Positions 52,169 through 62,515 of a stretch of DNA of 64,000 nucleotides are shown here, one piece after another. Position numbers and translations under genes: made by a program. Location: NCBI RefSeq assembly GCF_900113175.1, contig NZ_FOOK01000013.1, forward strand, positions 1-64,000, given 5' to 3'. The notes below the pieces were generated by a model. The model did not search any database. It worked only from the letters and a program-made list of their open reading frames with translations, and was not told the origin of the DNA. Position 1 is the first letter of the stretch, and each line of letters opens with the position of its first letter. This stretch comes from Planifilum fulgidum. Its GTDB lineage: Bacteria > Bacillota > Bacilli > Thermoactinomycetales > DSM-44946.

Positions 52169-52732
52169 GTGCATATCAGCCGCGGAAATTCCGGCGTGAG
52201 GACGGATGCACCCCGCTGTGACACCATATCCGTCACCCATCCAACGCTTTGGAGAGGGAGCAGCCCGAAATCCGGGAATTCAAGGAATTCGCCATGGGCG
52301 GCAAATGTGATCGATCCGGCCGTCGGGGGGATCATCGGCGCCCCCTTCTACAAAATCGTCACCTCCGATGCCTTCCATCGGCCCAGTTGCCCGGACCACA
52401 TCGACTTTTCCAACCCGTTTCGCCGATCTGCCGGAAACTTGTGCCGGACTCTAACCGTCGCGAAGGAGGCGGACGCGTTCAACCATTGACGGGATCGACT
52501 TTCTCAGCGCGGCCTTTGCCCTGTTGTTGCTGCGCCGGCAAATCTTCCGCGGAACCGGCCTGAAAAAAGGAAAGTCGGAGGAAACCGAGAAGTGTCTCCC
52601 TGCTTGTCACCGCTCCCGCCAAGGCCATGCGGTGCGCCCACTGCACCTCTCCTTCGGCGGAGGTGAATGCGGCAGGTCCCGCCGTGGAATAAGGATCTTT
52701 TGCCTCCAGCCTCACAAAATGCCGCATCATGT

Positions 52733-52766
52733 AAAAACCGGGCTTCCCTCGCGGGATCCGCCCGGT
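52733..52766 (-). terminator. Terminator of gabD
   Basis: CCGGGC/GCCCGG stem (52738-52743 with 52760-52765) followed on the minus strand by TTTTTAC. Confidence 0.7.
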
Positions 52767-52862
52767 TTTGCCTAGCATATGCCCGGAAAGCTCCCTTTTC
52801 GCCCGCCACAGAGGTGGACGATTTCAACACGGATTTTAGGCCCGCCCCCGGCAGGAGCGCTT

Positions 52863-54311
52863 TCAGACCAGCTTGACGGACACATATTTGGCTTCCAGAA
52901 ACTCCTCCATCCCGTGCCGACCGCCTTCCCGGCCGATGCCGCTCTCCTTGAACCCTCCGAAGGGGGCCTGGGCGACGGACGGAAGGCCGTCATTGACTCC
53001 GACGATGCCGTACTCCAATCGTTCCATCACCCGAACCGCCCGGGAAAGATCCCGGGTGAACAGATAGGCGGCCAAACCGTAGGAGGTGTTGTTCGCCCGG
53101 GCGATGGCCTCCTCTTCGGTCCGGAAGGTTTGAACCGGCGCCACCGGTCCGAAGGTCTCCTCCCGCTGCACCAACATCTCATCCGTCACCTGGACCAGCA
53201 CCGTCGGTTGGAAGAAGGTCCCCTTCTCCAGCTTTCCGGAAAGGCGGCAACGGCTGCCCCCTATGGCGATGCGCGCCCCCTTTTCCACCGCATCGCGCAC
53301 GTGCCGCTCCGATTTCAGAACCGCCTGCTCATCGATCAGGGGACCGATATCCACCCCTTCTTCCAGCCCGTAACCCACCTTCATCGCTTCCACGCGCCTC
53401 ACCAGCGCTTCGGTGAAAGCCTCCGCCACGCTCTCGTGCACATAGATGCGGTTGGTGCAGACACAGGTCTGGCCGGCGTTGCGAAATTTGCTGGCCGCCA
53501 CTTCGGCTGCCGCCGCCTCCAGGTCCGCATCCTCAAACACGAGGAAGGGTGCGTGCCCCCCCAGCTCCAGACTGACCCGCTTCACCGTGTCCGCCGCCTT
53601 TTTCATCAGGATTTTCCCCACTTCCGTCGACCCGGTGAAGGTCAGCTTGCGCACCCGGGGATCCTGCAGCAGGGCGTCTCCGATCGGTTCGGGACGGCTG
53701 CCCGTGACCAGATTGACCACTCCCGGCGGAAACCCCGCTTCCTCCATCAGCTCCACCAGCCGGCAGGCGGTGAGGGGCGTCTGCTCGGCGGGTTTGATCA
53801 CCACGGTGCAGCCCGCCGCCAGCGCCGGCGCGATTTTCCGTGTGATCATCGCCGCCGGAAAATTCCAAGGGGTGATCGCCGCAACCACCCCCACGGGCTG
53901 GCGGAGAACCCAAATCCGTTTGTCGGTGAAGGACGCGGGAATCGTTTCCCCGTAAACCCGCTTGGCCTCCTCCCCATACCACTGAACAAAGTCCGCCGCG
54001 TACTGCACCTCTCCCCGGGCCTCCCGAAGCGGCTTTCCCTGTTCCCGGGTCATGCCCTCCGCCAGTTCATCCAGATGGTCCAACATCAAACGGTACCAGT
54101 TGTGCAGGATGGCCGACCGCTCCTTGGCGGGACGGGACGCCCAGCCGGGAAAGGCCCGGTGCGCGGCATCCACCGCCCGTTTCACATCCTCCGGCGTGGC
54201 CTCGGCTGCGGCTCCGACCACCTCCCTTGTCGCCGGATCCAGCACGTCAAAGGTCTCCCGGCTGCCGGACGGAGTCCACTTTCCGTCGATGTAAAGGCCG
54301 TATTTTTTCAT
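52863..54311 (-). CDS. gabD: Succinate-semialdehyde dehydrogenase (NAD(P)+)
   Basis: A 482-residue class I aldehyde dehydrogenase. Visible are ITPWNFPAAMITRKIAPAL (about 140-158), KPAEQTPLTA, FTGSTEVGKILMKKAADTVK, the catalytic Glu in LELGGHAP (about 252) and the nucleophile Cys in FRNAGQTCVCTNRIYV (about 286). The GGRCRL- and PFGGFKESGIGREGG-type C-terminal motifs agree with the GabD branch. It oxidises succinate semialdehyde (from GABA) to succinate. ATG 54311 follows CGGAGGG; the longer frame to 54437 has no SD. The exact aldehyde is inferred from similarity. Confidence 0.92.
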   Translation of the reverse strand: MKKYGLYIDGKWTPSGSRETFDVLDPATREVVGAAAEATPEDVKRAVDAAHRAFPGWASRPAKERSAILHNWYRLMLDHLDELAEGMTREQGKPLREARGEVQYAADFVQWYGEEAKRVYGETIPASFTDKRIWVLRQPVGVVAAITPWNFPAAMITRKIAPALAAGCTVVIKPAEQTPLTACRLVELMEEAGFPPGVVNLVTGSRPEPIGDALLQDPRVRKLTFTGSTEVGKILMKKAADTVKRVSLELGGHAPFLVFEDADLEAAAAEVAASKFRNAGQTCVCTNRIYVHESVAEAFTEALVRRVEAMKVGYGLEEGVDIGPLIDEQAVLKSERHVRDAVEKGARIAIGGSRCRLSGKLEKGTFFQPTVLVQVTDEMLVQREETFGPVAPVQTFRTEEEAIARANNTSYGLAAYLFTRDLSRAVRVMERLEYGIVGVNDGLPSVAQAPFGGFKESGIGREGGRHGMEEFLEAKYVSVKLV

Positions 54312-54417
54312 GAAGCATCCCTCCGCAGCTGCAGTATCACATCTGAAAACCGCCCTCACAAATCCCCGCTTCGGAAGCCAACCAAATATTCCGAACATAC
54401 CAAAAGGGAAACATCTC

Positions 54418-54436
54418 TGATACTTCCATTGTATCA
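54418..54436. promoter_or_regulatory. TGATAC-N7-GTATCA palindrome upstream of gabD
   Basis: Perfect 6-bp arms around TTCCATT about 110 bp upstream of gabD. It could be an operator for the gene. An ATACCA element (GabR-like half site) lies 20 bp closer to the gene, but no regulator gene is near. Confidence 0.4.
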
Positions 54437-54509
54437 TTCCCCGCGGAAGAAACTCATCCTGTCCCTTCGGGTCTTGATATGGCAGGAGATTCCGGAGGAC
54501 GTTTCGGCC

Positions 54510-54983
54510 TCACTTCAGGCGCCGCAGCGCCAGATGGCCGCCGCAGGCGCCGCAGCGGTAGCGGCGGGGATCCATTTTCCGCTTCCGGAGGTGGGTACGC
54601 CCGCAGCGGAGGCAGATCAGGGCGTAGCGGACCGGAAGCGACCGGCTCCTTCCCGGGAGGGGAGGGGCGTAGCGCAGTCCTCCCACCTGCGCGAGAAGCC
54701 GGCGAAATTCGGGACTCCGGTGGCGATAATCCTTCCCTTCCAAATGCAAGTGGTAATGACAAAGTTCGTGGCGGATGATGCCCAGCATCGTCTCCTCCCC
54801 CGCTTCCAGATAAGCGGGATTGATCTCGATGCGGTGATCCCGGGGAAAATAACGACCGCCCGTGGTGCGGAGCCGATGGTTATAGCGGGCGGTGTGCCGG
54901 AAGGGCTTTCCGAAGTCCCGCTCGGAGATCTCTTCCACCCATCGCTGCAGCGCGGCATCGCTTATCTCCCGCTTCCGGCTCAC
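54510..54983 (-). CDS. sprT: SprT-like zinc metalloprotein
   Basis: A 157-residue SprT-type protein. Residues 1 to about 95 hold the metal site HELCHYHLH (near 72), and four cysteines form a zinc ribbon: ICLRCGRTHLRK and YRCGACGGHLAL (about 118-152). GTG 54983 follows GGGAGGAAGG and gives the normal family length of about 150 residues; the longer frame to 55043 runs across cmpA. As in Bacillus it neighbours cmpA, tex and sigB. Biochemical role in bacteria is not known. Confidence 0.93.
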   Translation of the reverse strand: MSRKREISDAALQRWVEEISERDFGKPFRHTARYNHRLRTTGGRYFPRDHRIEINPAYLEAGEETMLGIIRHELCHYHLHLEGKDYRHRSPEFRRLLAQVGGLRYAPPLPGRSRSLPVRYALICLRCGRTHLRKRKMDPRRYRCGACGGHLALRRLK

Positions 54984-55089
54984 GGGTCCTTCCTCCCGCC
55001 GGGATACATGCAAAGGATCATACACGCAAAACCTCCGTTCCACATAAAATATGGGTAATCAAAGAGGGATGCATCGGGAGGGGACGGCA

Positions 55090-55215
55090 ATGCCCAGATG
55101 GCTGCGAAAACAACTGATGCGGGCCTTTCAGGGGAAGGACCGGTGGCAGATCCGCTATCTGAACGAGTGCTGGTTCACCTTTTACAACAAAGACCGGACA
55201 TCCATGGGCGGGTGA
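55090..55215 (+). CDS. cmpA: Cortex morphogenetic protein CmpA
   Basis: A 41-residue protein that starts MPRWLRKQLMRAFQGKDRWQ, continues with IRYLNECWFTFYNKDR, and matches Bacillus CmpA (MPNWLKKQMQKAFLEKD..., QCWYFYRKKH) residue by residue. CmpA acts in the mother cell as a checkpoint that stops cortex assembly in defective spores, together with ClpXP and SpoIVA. ATG 55090 is six bases behind GGGAGGGG. The place between sprT and the tex/sigB block is conserved. It was found by eye, being too small for most gene calling. Confidence 0.92.
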   Translation: MPRWLRKQLMRAFQGKDRWQIRYLNECWFTFYNKDRTSMGG

Positions 55216-55230
55216 TTCCGGGATTTCTTT

Positions 55231-55262
55231 CGCCAAGGCGGCGCCGCAGAGGCGTTTTTTTA
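55231..55262 (+). terminator. Terminator of cmpA
   Basis: CGCC/GGCG outer arms with an inner GCGGC/GCCGC pair, followed by seven T on the plus strand. It overlaps the stop codon of the convergent M23 peptidase gene. Confidence 0.75.
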
Positions 55263-56108
55263 TTGTCCCGCTTCCCACACTTTCAAAAGAGGATAGGGGT
55301 TGATCGCTTCTCGCCTCCATGACAAAAGATTTTCCCGGACATAAATGCCGAAATGGAGATGAGGAGGAAATTTTCCCGTCGTCCCCTCGGGGCCGTAACC
55401 GCTGTCCCCTACGTAGCCGATCACCTCGCCCTTTTTCACCCGGTGTCCCGCCTCGATCCCCTCGCCGAAGCGGCTCATGTGGGCGTAATAGTAGAACCTT
55501 TGCGGATGATTCCGATCCATGACCGTAACGGCCCATCCCCCGAGCCGGTTCCACCCTTTGCTCACGACAATCCCGTCAGAGACCGACAGGATGGGGATTC
55601 CCTTTTCCGCCATCAGGTCGGTGCCTTCGTGTTTCCGATTGCCGCCGTAGGTCCGGCTGGCTCCCCAGGTATCCGAATATGAAATGCGACTCAAGTCCGT
55701 TTTCCGGAAGGGAAAGGCGTATTCCTCGGCCAATGACGGAACCATCCACCGGTACGATTCGGCAATCTCCAGAATTTCCTCCGCCCGGTCGTCCGGAAAT
55801 CCGCTGCGAATCGCCCGTTCCGTCGCTTTCGGAGCGCTGTTTCCTCCGGTCTTTTCCATCATCCATGCAGCCCGTTCCCGGATGGAAGCGGGAGTCGCCT
55901 TCCGATACCCCGATTCCACCTCGTCAATCGCCGCCAGGTACGCCCAGGAGATCCCCGTCTCCCTCTCCGCCGCCGCATAGTGGCGGGCCAGGCCGGCGGG
56001 AAGGCGGAGTTCCCGGACTTCCCCCGAACGGAACACATCGCGAAAGATGAAAACAAGGGCCCCCAGCAGGGCTGCGATCAACAGCAAAACGAATCCGCGG
56101 CGGATCAA
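55260..56108 (-). CDS. M23 family peptidase (LytM-type), membrane-anchored
   Basis: The 282-residue protein has one N-terminal membrane helix (about 6-24, GFVLLLIAALLGALVFIF), a helical region (about 40-150) and an M23 peptidoglycan endopeptidase domain (about 155-275) outside. All metal and catalytic marks are present: HEGTDLMAEKG (HxxxD, about 172-182), HMSRFGEGIEAG, GYVGDSGYG and HLHFGIY (HxH, about 252). Such enzymes cut cross-bridges, often in cell division or sporulation. TTG 56108 sits six bases behind AAAGGAGG, which decides it against longer frames running into tex. Confidence 0.92.
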   Translation of the reverse strand: MIRRGFVLLLIAALLGALVFIFRDVFRSGEVRELRLPAGLARHYAAAERETGISWAYLAAIDEVESGYRKATPASIRERAAWMMEKTGGNSAPKATERAIRSGFPDDRAEEILEIAESYRWMVPSLAEEYAFPFRKTDLSRISYSDTWGASRTYGGNRKHEGTDLMAEKGIPILSVSDGIVVSKGWNRLGGWAVTVMDRNHPQRFYYYAHMSRFGEGIEAGHRVKKGEVIGYVGDSGYGPEGTTGKFPPHLHFGIYVRENLLSWRREAINPYPLLKVWEAGQ

Positions 56109-56167
56109 GGAGACCCTCCTTTCCGTCTCGTTTTCGGAACCGTATCCGGCCCGTTTCCCCGGCAGGT

Positions 56168-56206
56168 TGGAAAAAGGGGTGCCCCGGAGTTTTCCCCGGC
56201 ACCCCT
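56168..56206 (-). terminator. Terminator of tex
   Basis: AGGGGTGCC/GGCACCCCT stem with an inner CCGG pair, followed on the minus strand by TTTTTCC. It lies just behind the tex stop codon. Confidence 0.85.
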
Positions 56207-56221
56207 GCACATGTCCGATCC

Positions 56222-58378
<2,157 letters not shown>

Positions 58379-58419
58379 AAATCGCCTCCGTCGATAAGCC
58401 TTGCTGATCTGGAACTATG

Positions 58420-58428
58420 ATTATATCA
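58420..58428 (-). promoter_or_regulatory. tex: Extended -10 promoter of tex
   Basis: Minus strand TGATATAAT with a weak TTCCTC 17 bases upstream of the TATAAT, about 40 bp before the start codon. Confidence 0.55.
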
Positions 58429-58666
58429 AATCCCCCAAGGCCGAGGAAGCTGAAGGTCGCTGCACCCGCCCACGGAGCGGGCCGATCCCTGAAATGCTCC
58501 AAATTTTTTTGGGAGAGAGGGATGGCCCCTTCGCCGGATCCGCTTCCCGGCAAGGGCTTCTTAAGGGACGTTTCCCCGGAAGGCGGTCCGCGCGGCCTTG
58601 GACCGCCCGCTCCGGGAGCCTCCTGCCGGCGGCGACGGAATGGGCGAAAGACCCTCCCGACGCCAC

Positions 58667-58692
58667 AAAAAAAAAAACGCCCGGCCAGGGCG
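58667..58692 (-). terminator. Terminator of the rsbUVW-sigB operon
   Basis: CGCCC/GGGCG stem (58678-58682 with 58688-58692) followed on the minus strand by eleven T. It lies about 115 bp behind sigB. Confidence 0.8.
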
Positions 58693-58806
58693 GAAACATC
58701 GAAAGGAACGGCAAATGGAAGACAAAACCGGAGGAGGCGGAAACGAAGGGTGCGCGCCTGTGCTCCGACAAAAAAATAACCCCTCCCACGCCTTCAGCCG
58801 GGAAGG

Positions 58807-59592
58807 TCAAATGCACTCCGACGGCTCGATCCGGATCGCCTCGCGCAGTTTGCGAAGCGCCCGCCGCTGCAGACGGGACACGTGCATCTGGGAGATTCCC
58901 AGCTTTTCCCCCGCCTGCTTCTGACTCAGGTTGTCAAAAAAGGTCATGCGGATGATGTCCCGTTCCCTTTCCGTCAGCACCTGAAAGGCTTTCTCCAGCA
59001 CCATCTTCTGGTCGACGTGCTCAAAACCCTCATCCATGCTTCCCACCAGATCCAACAGCGTCACTTGGCTGCCGTCGCTGTTGGCCTCGATGGGTGTGTC
59101 CACGGAGACGGCGTTGTAGCTGCGACCCATTTCCATCGTTTCCAACACTTCTTCCGGAGTGACACCCAGATATTCGGCGATCTCTTCGATCTGGGGTGAG
59201 CGCTGAAAACGAACCGTCAAATCCTCCACCGCTTTTTTGATGCGGGGACCCAGTTCCTTGATCCGGCGAGGAACATGCACGCTCCAGGTCTTGTCCCGGA
59301 TGTACCGTTTGATCTCGCCGACGATGGTGGGAACCGCGAAGCCTTCGAAGCTTCGCCCGTAGGAGGGATCATACCGCTTCAGCGCAGCCAGAAGCCCGAT
59401 CATCCCCACCTGGACCAGGTCCTCGAAGAGTTCTGCGCCCCGCGAGAATTTGGATGCGAGGGTTTCCACCAATTCGGAATAATAATCCACCAGGGCGGCT
59501 TGGATCTCTTCGTCCCCGTCTTGCTGGTACTGGCGGATCATTTCCAAAATTTCATTCTCAGTGAGATCGGGTTTCTGTGGGCGCGTCGACAT
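58807..59592 (-). CDS. sigB: RNA polymerase sigma factor SigB
   Basis: The 261-residue sigma-70-family group 3 factor has region 2 (RGAELFEDLVQVGMIGLLAALKRYDPSYGRSFEGFAVPTIVGEIKRYIRDK, given only as position 55-104), region 3 (VPRRIKELGPRIKKA) and region 4 with the helix-turn-helix SQKQAGEKLGISQMHVSRLQ (about 222-241). In Bacillus it drives the general stress regulon. It overlaps rsbW by 35 bp, so anti-sigma factor and sigma factor are translated together. ATG 59592 lies behind GGTGGAGGAGG. Confidence 0.96.
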   Translation of the reverse strand: MSTRPQKPDLTENEILEMIRQYQQDGDEEIQAALVDYYSELVETLASKFSRGAELFEDLVQVGMIGLLAALKRYDPSYGRSFEGFAVPTIVGEIKRYIRDKTWSVHVPRRIKELGPRIKKAVEDLTVRFQRSPQIEEIAEYLGVTPEEVLETMEMGRSYNAVSVDTPIEANSDGSQVTLLDLVGSMDEGFEHVDQKMVLEKAFQVLTERERDIIRMTFFDNLSQKQAGEKLGISQMHVSRLQRRALRKLREAIRIEPSECI

Positions 59593-60043
59593 CCTCCTCC
59601 ACCTCGTCCCTCCGGATATACTTGATCAGGGTCACCGCGATGCCGCCATCTCCCTTGATCTCCACCTTGTCCATCAGAGACTTCATCAGGTAGAGGCCCA
59701 ACCCTCTCTCCGGCAATGCGTGAACCGGCATGTGTCCGTTAAGAGGACCCGAACGCGCCTGCACTTCCGCAATGTCAAAACTGGGACCCCGATCGACCAC
59801 TTCGATCTCCAACCGATCGGGAAAGATCCCGCAGAAGATGAGAATCTCTCCCCGCTGATCCTTGTAGGCGTGGTGGACCGCATTGGTGCAAGCCTCAGCA
59901 ACCGCCACCTTCAAATCTTCGATGTCGTCATAGGAGAAACCCATCCGGCTGGCAATCCCGGATACCGCCAGGCGGACTACCCCCACAAAGTCGGCCTTGG
60001 CGGGAATGGTCAGCTCAATCATGTCTTTCGGTTGCTCCTTCAT
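59558..60043 (-). CDS. rsbW: Anti-sigma B factor and serine kinase RsbW
   Basis: The 161-residue HATPase-type kinase binds SigB and phosphorylates RsbV. The ATP site is seen as VAVAEACTNAVHHAYKD (N-box, about 47-63), VVDRGPSFDI (G1) and LPERGLGLYLMKSLMDKVEI (G2, about 109-128). Start ATG 60043 overlaps the rsbV stop by ATGA, so the anti-anti-sigma and anti-sigma factors are coupled. Confidence 0.96.
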   Translation of the reverse strand: MKEQPKDMIELTIPAKADFVGVVRLAVSGIASRMGFSYDDIEDLKVAVAEACTNAVHHAYKDQRGEILIFCGIFPDRLEIEVVDRGPSFDIAEVQARSGPLNGHMPVHALPERGLGLYLMKSLMDKVEIKGDGGIAVTLIKYIRRDEVEEDVDAPTETRSH

Positions 60044-60375
60044 GATTTTCCGTCCCCCTGCGACTTGTCTTCCACACAGAAAATCTCACTCAGACCCGTG
60101 ATCTGAAACAGCCGTTCCAAACGGGGATTGATCCCGTATATTCTCAAACGGCCGGACGATATGCGCAACGCCTTGTACGCCCCGATCAGCACGCCCAGTC
60201 CGGTGCTGTCCATATAGGTCACCTTGGACAAGTCCAGATTGACCACTTTCGCCTTTTCGCACAAGGGAAGCAGCCGCTCGCGAAGACGGGGCGCGGTGTA
60301 GGCGTCCACTTCGCCTTCCACAACCAGCGTCGTGACGTTGTCGGATTCCGCCTTTTCATGAATCGTTACATCCAT
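60040..60375 (-). CDS. rsbV: Anti-anti-sigma factor RsbV
   Basis: The 111-residue STAS-domain protein has VEGEVDAYTAPRLRERLLP, LDLSKVTYMDSTGLGVLIG with the phosphorylated Ser (near 57) and IYGINPRLERLFQITGL. Unphosphorylated RsbV binds RsbW and frees SigB. RsbU restores it by dephosphorylation. First of the coupled rsbV-rsbW-sigB unit. Confidence 0.96.
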   Translation of the reverse strand: MDVTIHEKAESDNVTTLVVEGEVDAYTAPRLRERLLPLCEKAKVVNLDLSKVTYMDSTGLGVLIGAYKALRISSGRLRIYGINPRLERLFQITGLSEIFCVEDKSQGDGKS

Positions 60376-60425
60376 ATCCTCAACCTCCGATGCTCACTTA
60401 CACCTTTCCCCCTCGGGGTGAAAAA

Positions 60426-60451
60426 AAAACCTGATTTTGTTAGTTGAAAAC
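60426..60451 (-). promoter_or_regulatory. Possible SigB-type promoter before rsbV
   Basis: Minus strand: GTTTTC (60446-60451), 14-base spacer, GGTTTT (60426-60431), a poor match to the SigB consensus (GTTTAA-N14-GGGTAT). Placement before rsbV is as in Bacillus, where SigB autoregulates rsbV-rsbW-sigB. Confidence 0.25.
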
Positions 60452-60557
60452 GGGAAGAAAATCCCATTAAACAGGGAGATACCGTATGAGATGGAATCAG
60501 GTTCCAAATCCCCGGGCTTCCACGCAGCCGCATACCTTGTCCGATCGGCCCGGCGGA

Positions 60558-61562
60558 TCATTTCCTGCGGATGATCATCAGGGTTTGATCGTCATTCAGC
60601 TCATAACCGGCCATTCGGTAAATTTGTTGGTAAACCGCTTCCACCGCTTTTTGGGCGGGAAGATCCATGCAGGAGAGCAGTACCTCGCGCAGTTTGTCCC
60701 GGCCCAGGAAATCGCCGTTCACCCGGCACTCGGTCACACCGTCGGAAAAGAGAATGATCGCGTCTCCGGGAGAGAGATCCACGATGTAATCCTTGTAAGT
60801 GGCGTCCGGAGAGACGCCGAGAACCAGTCCGCGGGTGGGCATATTCTCAAATTTCCGTTCCTTCGACCGGAACACCAAGCCCGGTTCATGGCCCGCCGTC
60901 GCGTAAAAGAAGCGGTGATTCCGGGTATTGTAAATGCCGTAAACCATCGTGATAAACATGCTGGGATCCACGTTTCGCTCCACGACGCTGTTGAGGCGCC
61001 TGAGGATCTCCGAGGGACGCAGGGAACCCTCCTGAAGCCCGTCCATCGCGTACTTGATCATCGACATGCACAGGGCGGCGGGAATGCCTTTTCCGATGAT
61101 GTCCGAAAGCGCCACCCCCATCTTTCCCCGACCGTGATCCACCACGTTGTAGTAGTCGCCGCTCATCCTGTTGGCGGGAACGCTGATCACGCCGATGTCG
61201 ATGCCCGGGAAGGTGGGGAGGGTTTCGGGAAGGAGCGTCTGCTGCATTCCGACGGCCACTTCAATCTCGTATTCCAGTTCCTGCTGCCGGTGAACAAGGC
61301 TTTCGTGCTCCCGGTAAGCGATCCCATAACCCATCATGATTTCAATCAACATGTCGAAGGAATCCACAACCGCCTGGGGCACGTCCGGCACCATCTTCTT
61401 GATGACCGCCGCATGCAGATTGACAATCTCTTCGGGGGAAATCCGCTGCTCGATCATCCACTTGCTCAACTGCTGAGCGGCATACAGCAGATCCTCCCGT
61501 CTGTTCAGCAAATAATCGGATAGAAGATCCTCGTACTGCTTTTTGACATCGTCTCGTTTCAT
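60558..61562 (-). CDS. rsbU: PP2C-type phosphatase RsbU
   Basis: The 334-residue protein has an N-terminal helical region (about 1-115, RsbT-binding type) and a PPM/SpoIIE phosphatase domain (about 120-333). Metal and catalytic marks are ANRMSGDYYNVV, VALSDIIGKGIPAAL, YATAGHEPGLVF, ILFSDGVTECR and LNDDQTLMIIRRK. It removes the phosphate from RsbV-P. Length equals Bacillus RsbU (335). No rsbR, rsbS or rsbT genes are near, so the N-terminal region must receive another signal or an unlinked RsbT. ATG 61562 follows GGGGTGA. Confidence 0.95.
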   Translation of the reverse strand: MKRDDVKKQYEDLLSDYLLNRREDLLYAAQQLSKWMIEQRISPEEIVNLHAAVIKKMVPDVPQAVVDSFDMLIEIMMGYGIAYREHESLVHRQQELEYEIEVAVGMQQTLLPETLPTFPGIDIGVISVPANRMSGDYYNVVDHGRGKMGVALSDIIGKGIPAALCMSMIKYAMDGLQEGSLRPSEILRRLNSVVERNVDPSMFITMVYGIYNTRNHRFFYATAGHEPGLVFRSKERKFENMPTRGLVLGVSPDATYKDYIVDLSPGDAIILFSDGVTECRVNGDFLGRDKLREVLLSCMDLPAQKAVEAVYQQIYRMAGYELNDDQTLMIIRRK

Positions 61563-61645
61563 AAATTCACCCCAAACCGCGGTCTGCCAAAAATCACAAC
61601 CGACGGGCCTTAGGGGAATCACCGCCGATCCTTGAATACGAATCC

Positions 61646-61651
61646 ATTATA
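61646..61651 (-). promoter_or_regulatory. -10 element for the rsbU operon
   Basis: A perfect TATAAT on the minus strand directly after the mazEF terminator and about 85 bp before rsbU. The -35 box would lie in the terminator stem and is weak. Confidence 0.45.
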
Positions 61652-61653
61652 CT

Positions 61654-61690
61654 ACAAAAAAAGAGATGCGGTTACACTTCCCGCATCTCT
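61654..61690 (-). terminator. Terminator between mazF and rsbU
   Basis: A perfect AGAGATGCGG/CCGCATCTCT stem (61662-61671 with 61681-61690) followed on the minus strand by seven or eight T. It splits mazEF from the rsbU-sigB operon. Confidence 0.9.
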
Positions 61691-61698
61691 TCGCGAGG

Positions 61699-62049
61699 TC
61701 AAAAATCGATCAAACCGAGGCTGATCTGCAGCGCCTCGTTGACCCGCTCCATCATTTCGTCGTCCAGGTGTGTGATTTTGTCGGTGAGCCGCTGTTTGTC
61801 GATGGTGCGGATCTGTTCCAGCAGGATGACCGAATCCCGTTCAAACCCGTAGGTTTTGGCATCAATCTCCACGTGGGTGGGCAATTTGGCCTTTTGGATC
61901 TGGGCGGTTATCGCGGCGACGATAACGGTGGGGCTAAACCGGTTTCCGATATTGTTCTGTATCACCAGAACCGGTCGCACCCCACCCTGTTCCGATCCCA
62001 CAACCGGCGAAAGATCGGCAAAAAACACATCGCCACGCTTTACGATCAA
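61699..62049 (-). CDS. mazF: mRNA interferase MazF (EndoA/NdoA type)
   Basis: The 116-residue toxin starts [31 protein letters not shown] and carries the catalytic RPVLV Arg, ITAQI Thr and the [13 protein letters not shown]-terminus of the Bacillus EndoA group, which cuts mRNA at UACAU-type sites. TTG 62049 lies four bases behind the mazE stop and behind GGGGTGTAAGGG. Confidence 0.96.
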   Translation of the reverse strand: MIVKRGDVFFADLSPVVGSEQGGVRPVLVIQNNIGNRFSPTVIVAAITAQIQKAKLPTHVEIDAKTYGFERDSVILLEQIRTIDKQRLTDKITHLDDEMMERVNEALQISLGLIDF

Positions 62050-62053
62050 ACCC

Positions 62054-62329
62054 TTACACCCCGCTAACCAAGCGATCTAAGGTATCGTCGGCCTCTTCCT
62101 CGGCATCGAAAGCTTCCGAAGCAATGTTCAAGTTGATCTTGGCCATCTCCATATAACCCCGCTGCATCATCTCGCGAATCATCCGTTTTTTCCGTTCCTG
62201 CAGATAGAGCTTGGTCGCCTGGCGGATCAGTTCGCTGCGATTGGAATTCTCCTTCCGCGCCAAACCGTCAACTTCCTGCAACAGATGCTTCGGAAGGGTG
62301 ATCATGATTCTTTTTGTCTCTGCCAACAC
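62054..62329 (-). CDS. mazE: Antitoxin MazE (EndoAI type)
   Basis: The 91-residue protein has a ribbon-helix-helix N-terminus ([34 protein letters not shown], about 5-38) and a C-terminal toxin-binding tail [20 protein letters not shown] as in Bacillus EndoAI. Of the GTG GTG TTG row at 62332, 62329 and 62326 the middle one has the best spacing to GGGGGTG; the three cannot be separated with certainty. Confidence 0.93.
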   Translation of the reverse strand: MLAETKRIMITLPKHLLQEVDGLARKENSNRSELIRQATKLYLQERKKRMIREMMQRGYMEMAKINLNIASEAFDAEEEADDTLDRLVSGV

Positions 62330-62515
62330 CACGCACCCCCAACCAATCATCCCGTTCACGAACTTCTCTAGTCAATACTACCATTTTGCCGTTCGCAATG
62401 CAAAATATACCCCCGGATCGCAAATTCCGCAACATTTCCGGCTTATAGGCAGTATTAAATGTATTCGACTCCGTGGGTGAAATTCCTGCCGGAAAAGGAA
62501 GCTCCACATAATTCG

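Larger units (their letters stand above)
52118..52862. other. 745-bp gap: terminators, otherwise nothing recognisable
   Basis: The gap between the DJ-1 gene and gabD contains the terminators listed next. Between them (about 52170-52730) short frames on both strands show no SD, no family motif and no clear codon bias. One 84-codon frame on the minus strand (52479-52733) looks better than the rest but begins inside the gabD terminator, so it was not accepted. Confidence 0.5.
58379..58806. other. 428-bp gap between tex and sigB: promoter and terminator only
   Basis: The left end holds the tex promoter (TGATATAAT on the minus strand, 58420-58428), the right end the sigB terminator. The GC-rich middle shows no gene with an SD and no known RNA. 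Confidence 0.5.

Noticed and set aside
52479-52733. A possible 84-codon gene on the minus strand downstream of gabD
   Set aside because: Its start lies in the T-run and stem of the gabD terminator, it lacks an SD at a normal distance and shows no motif.
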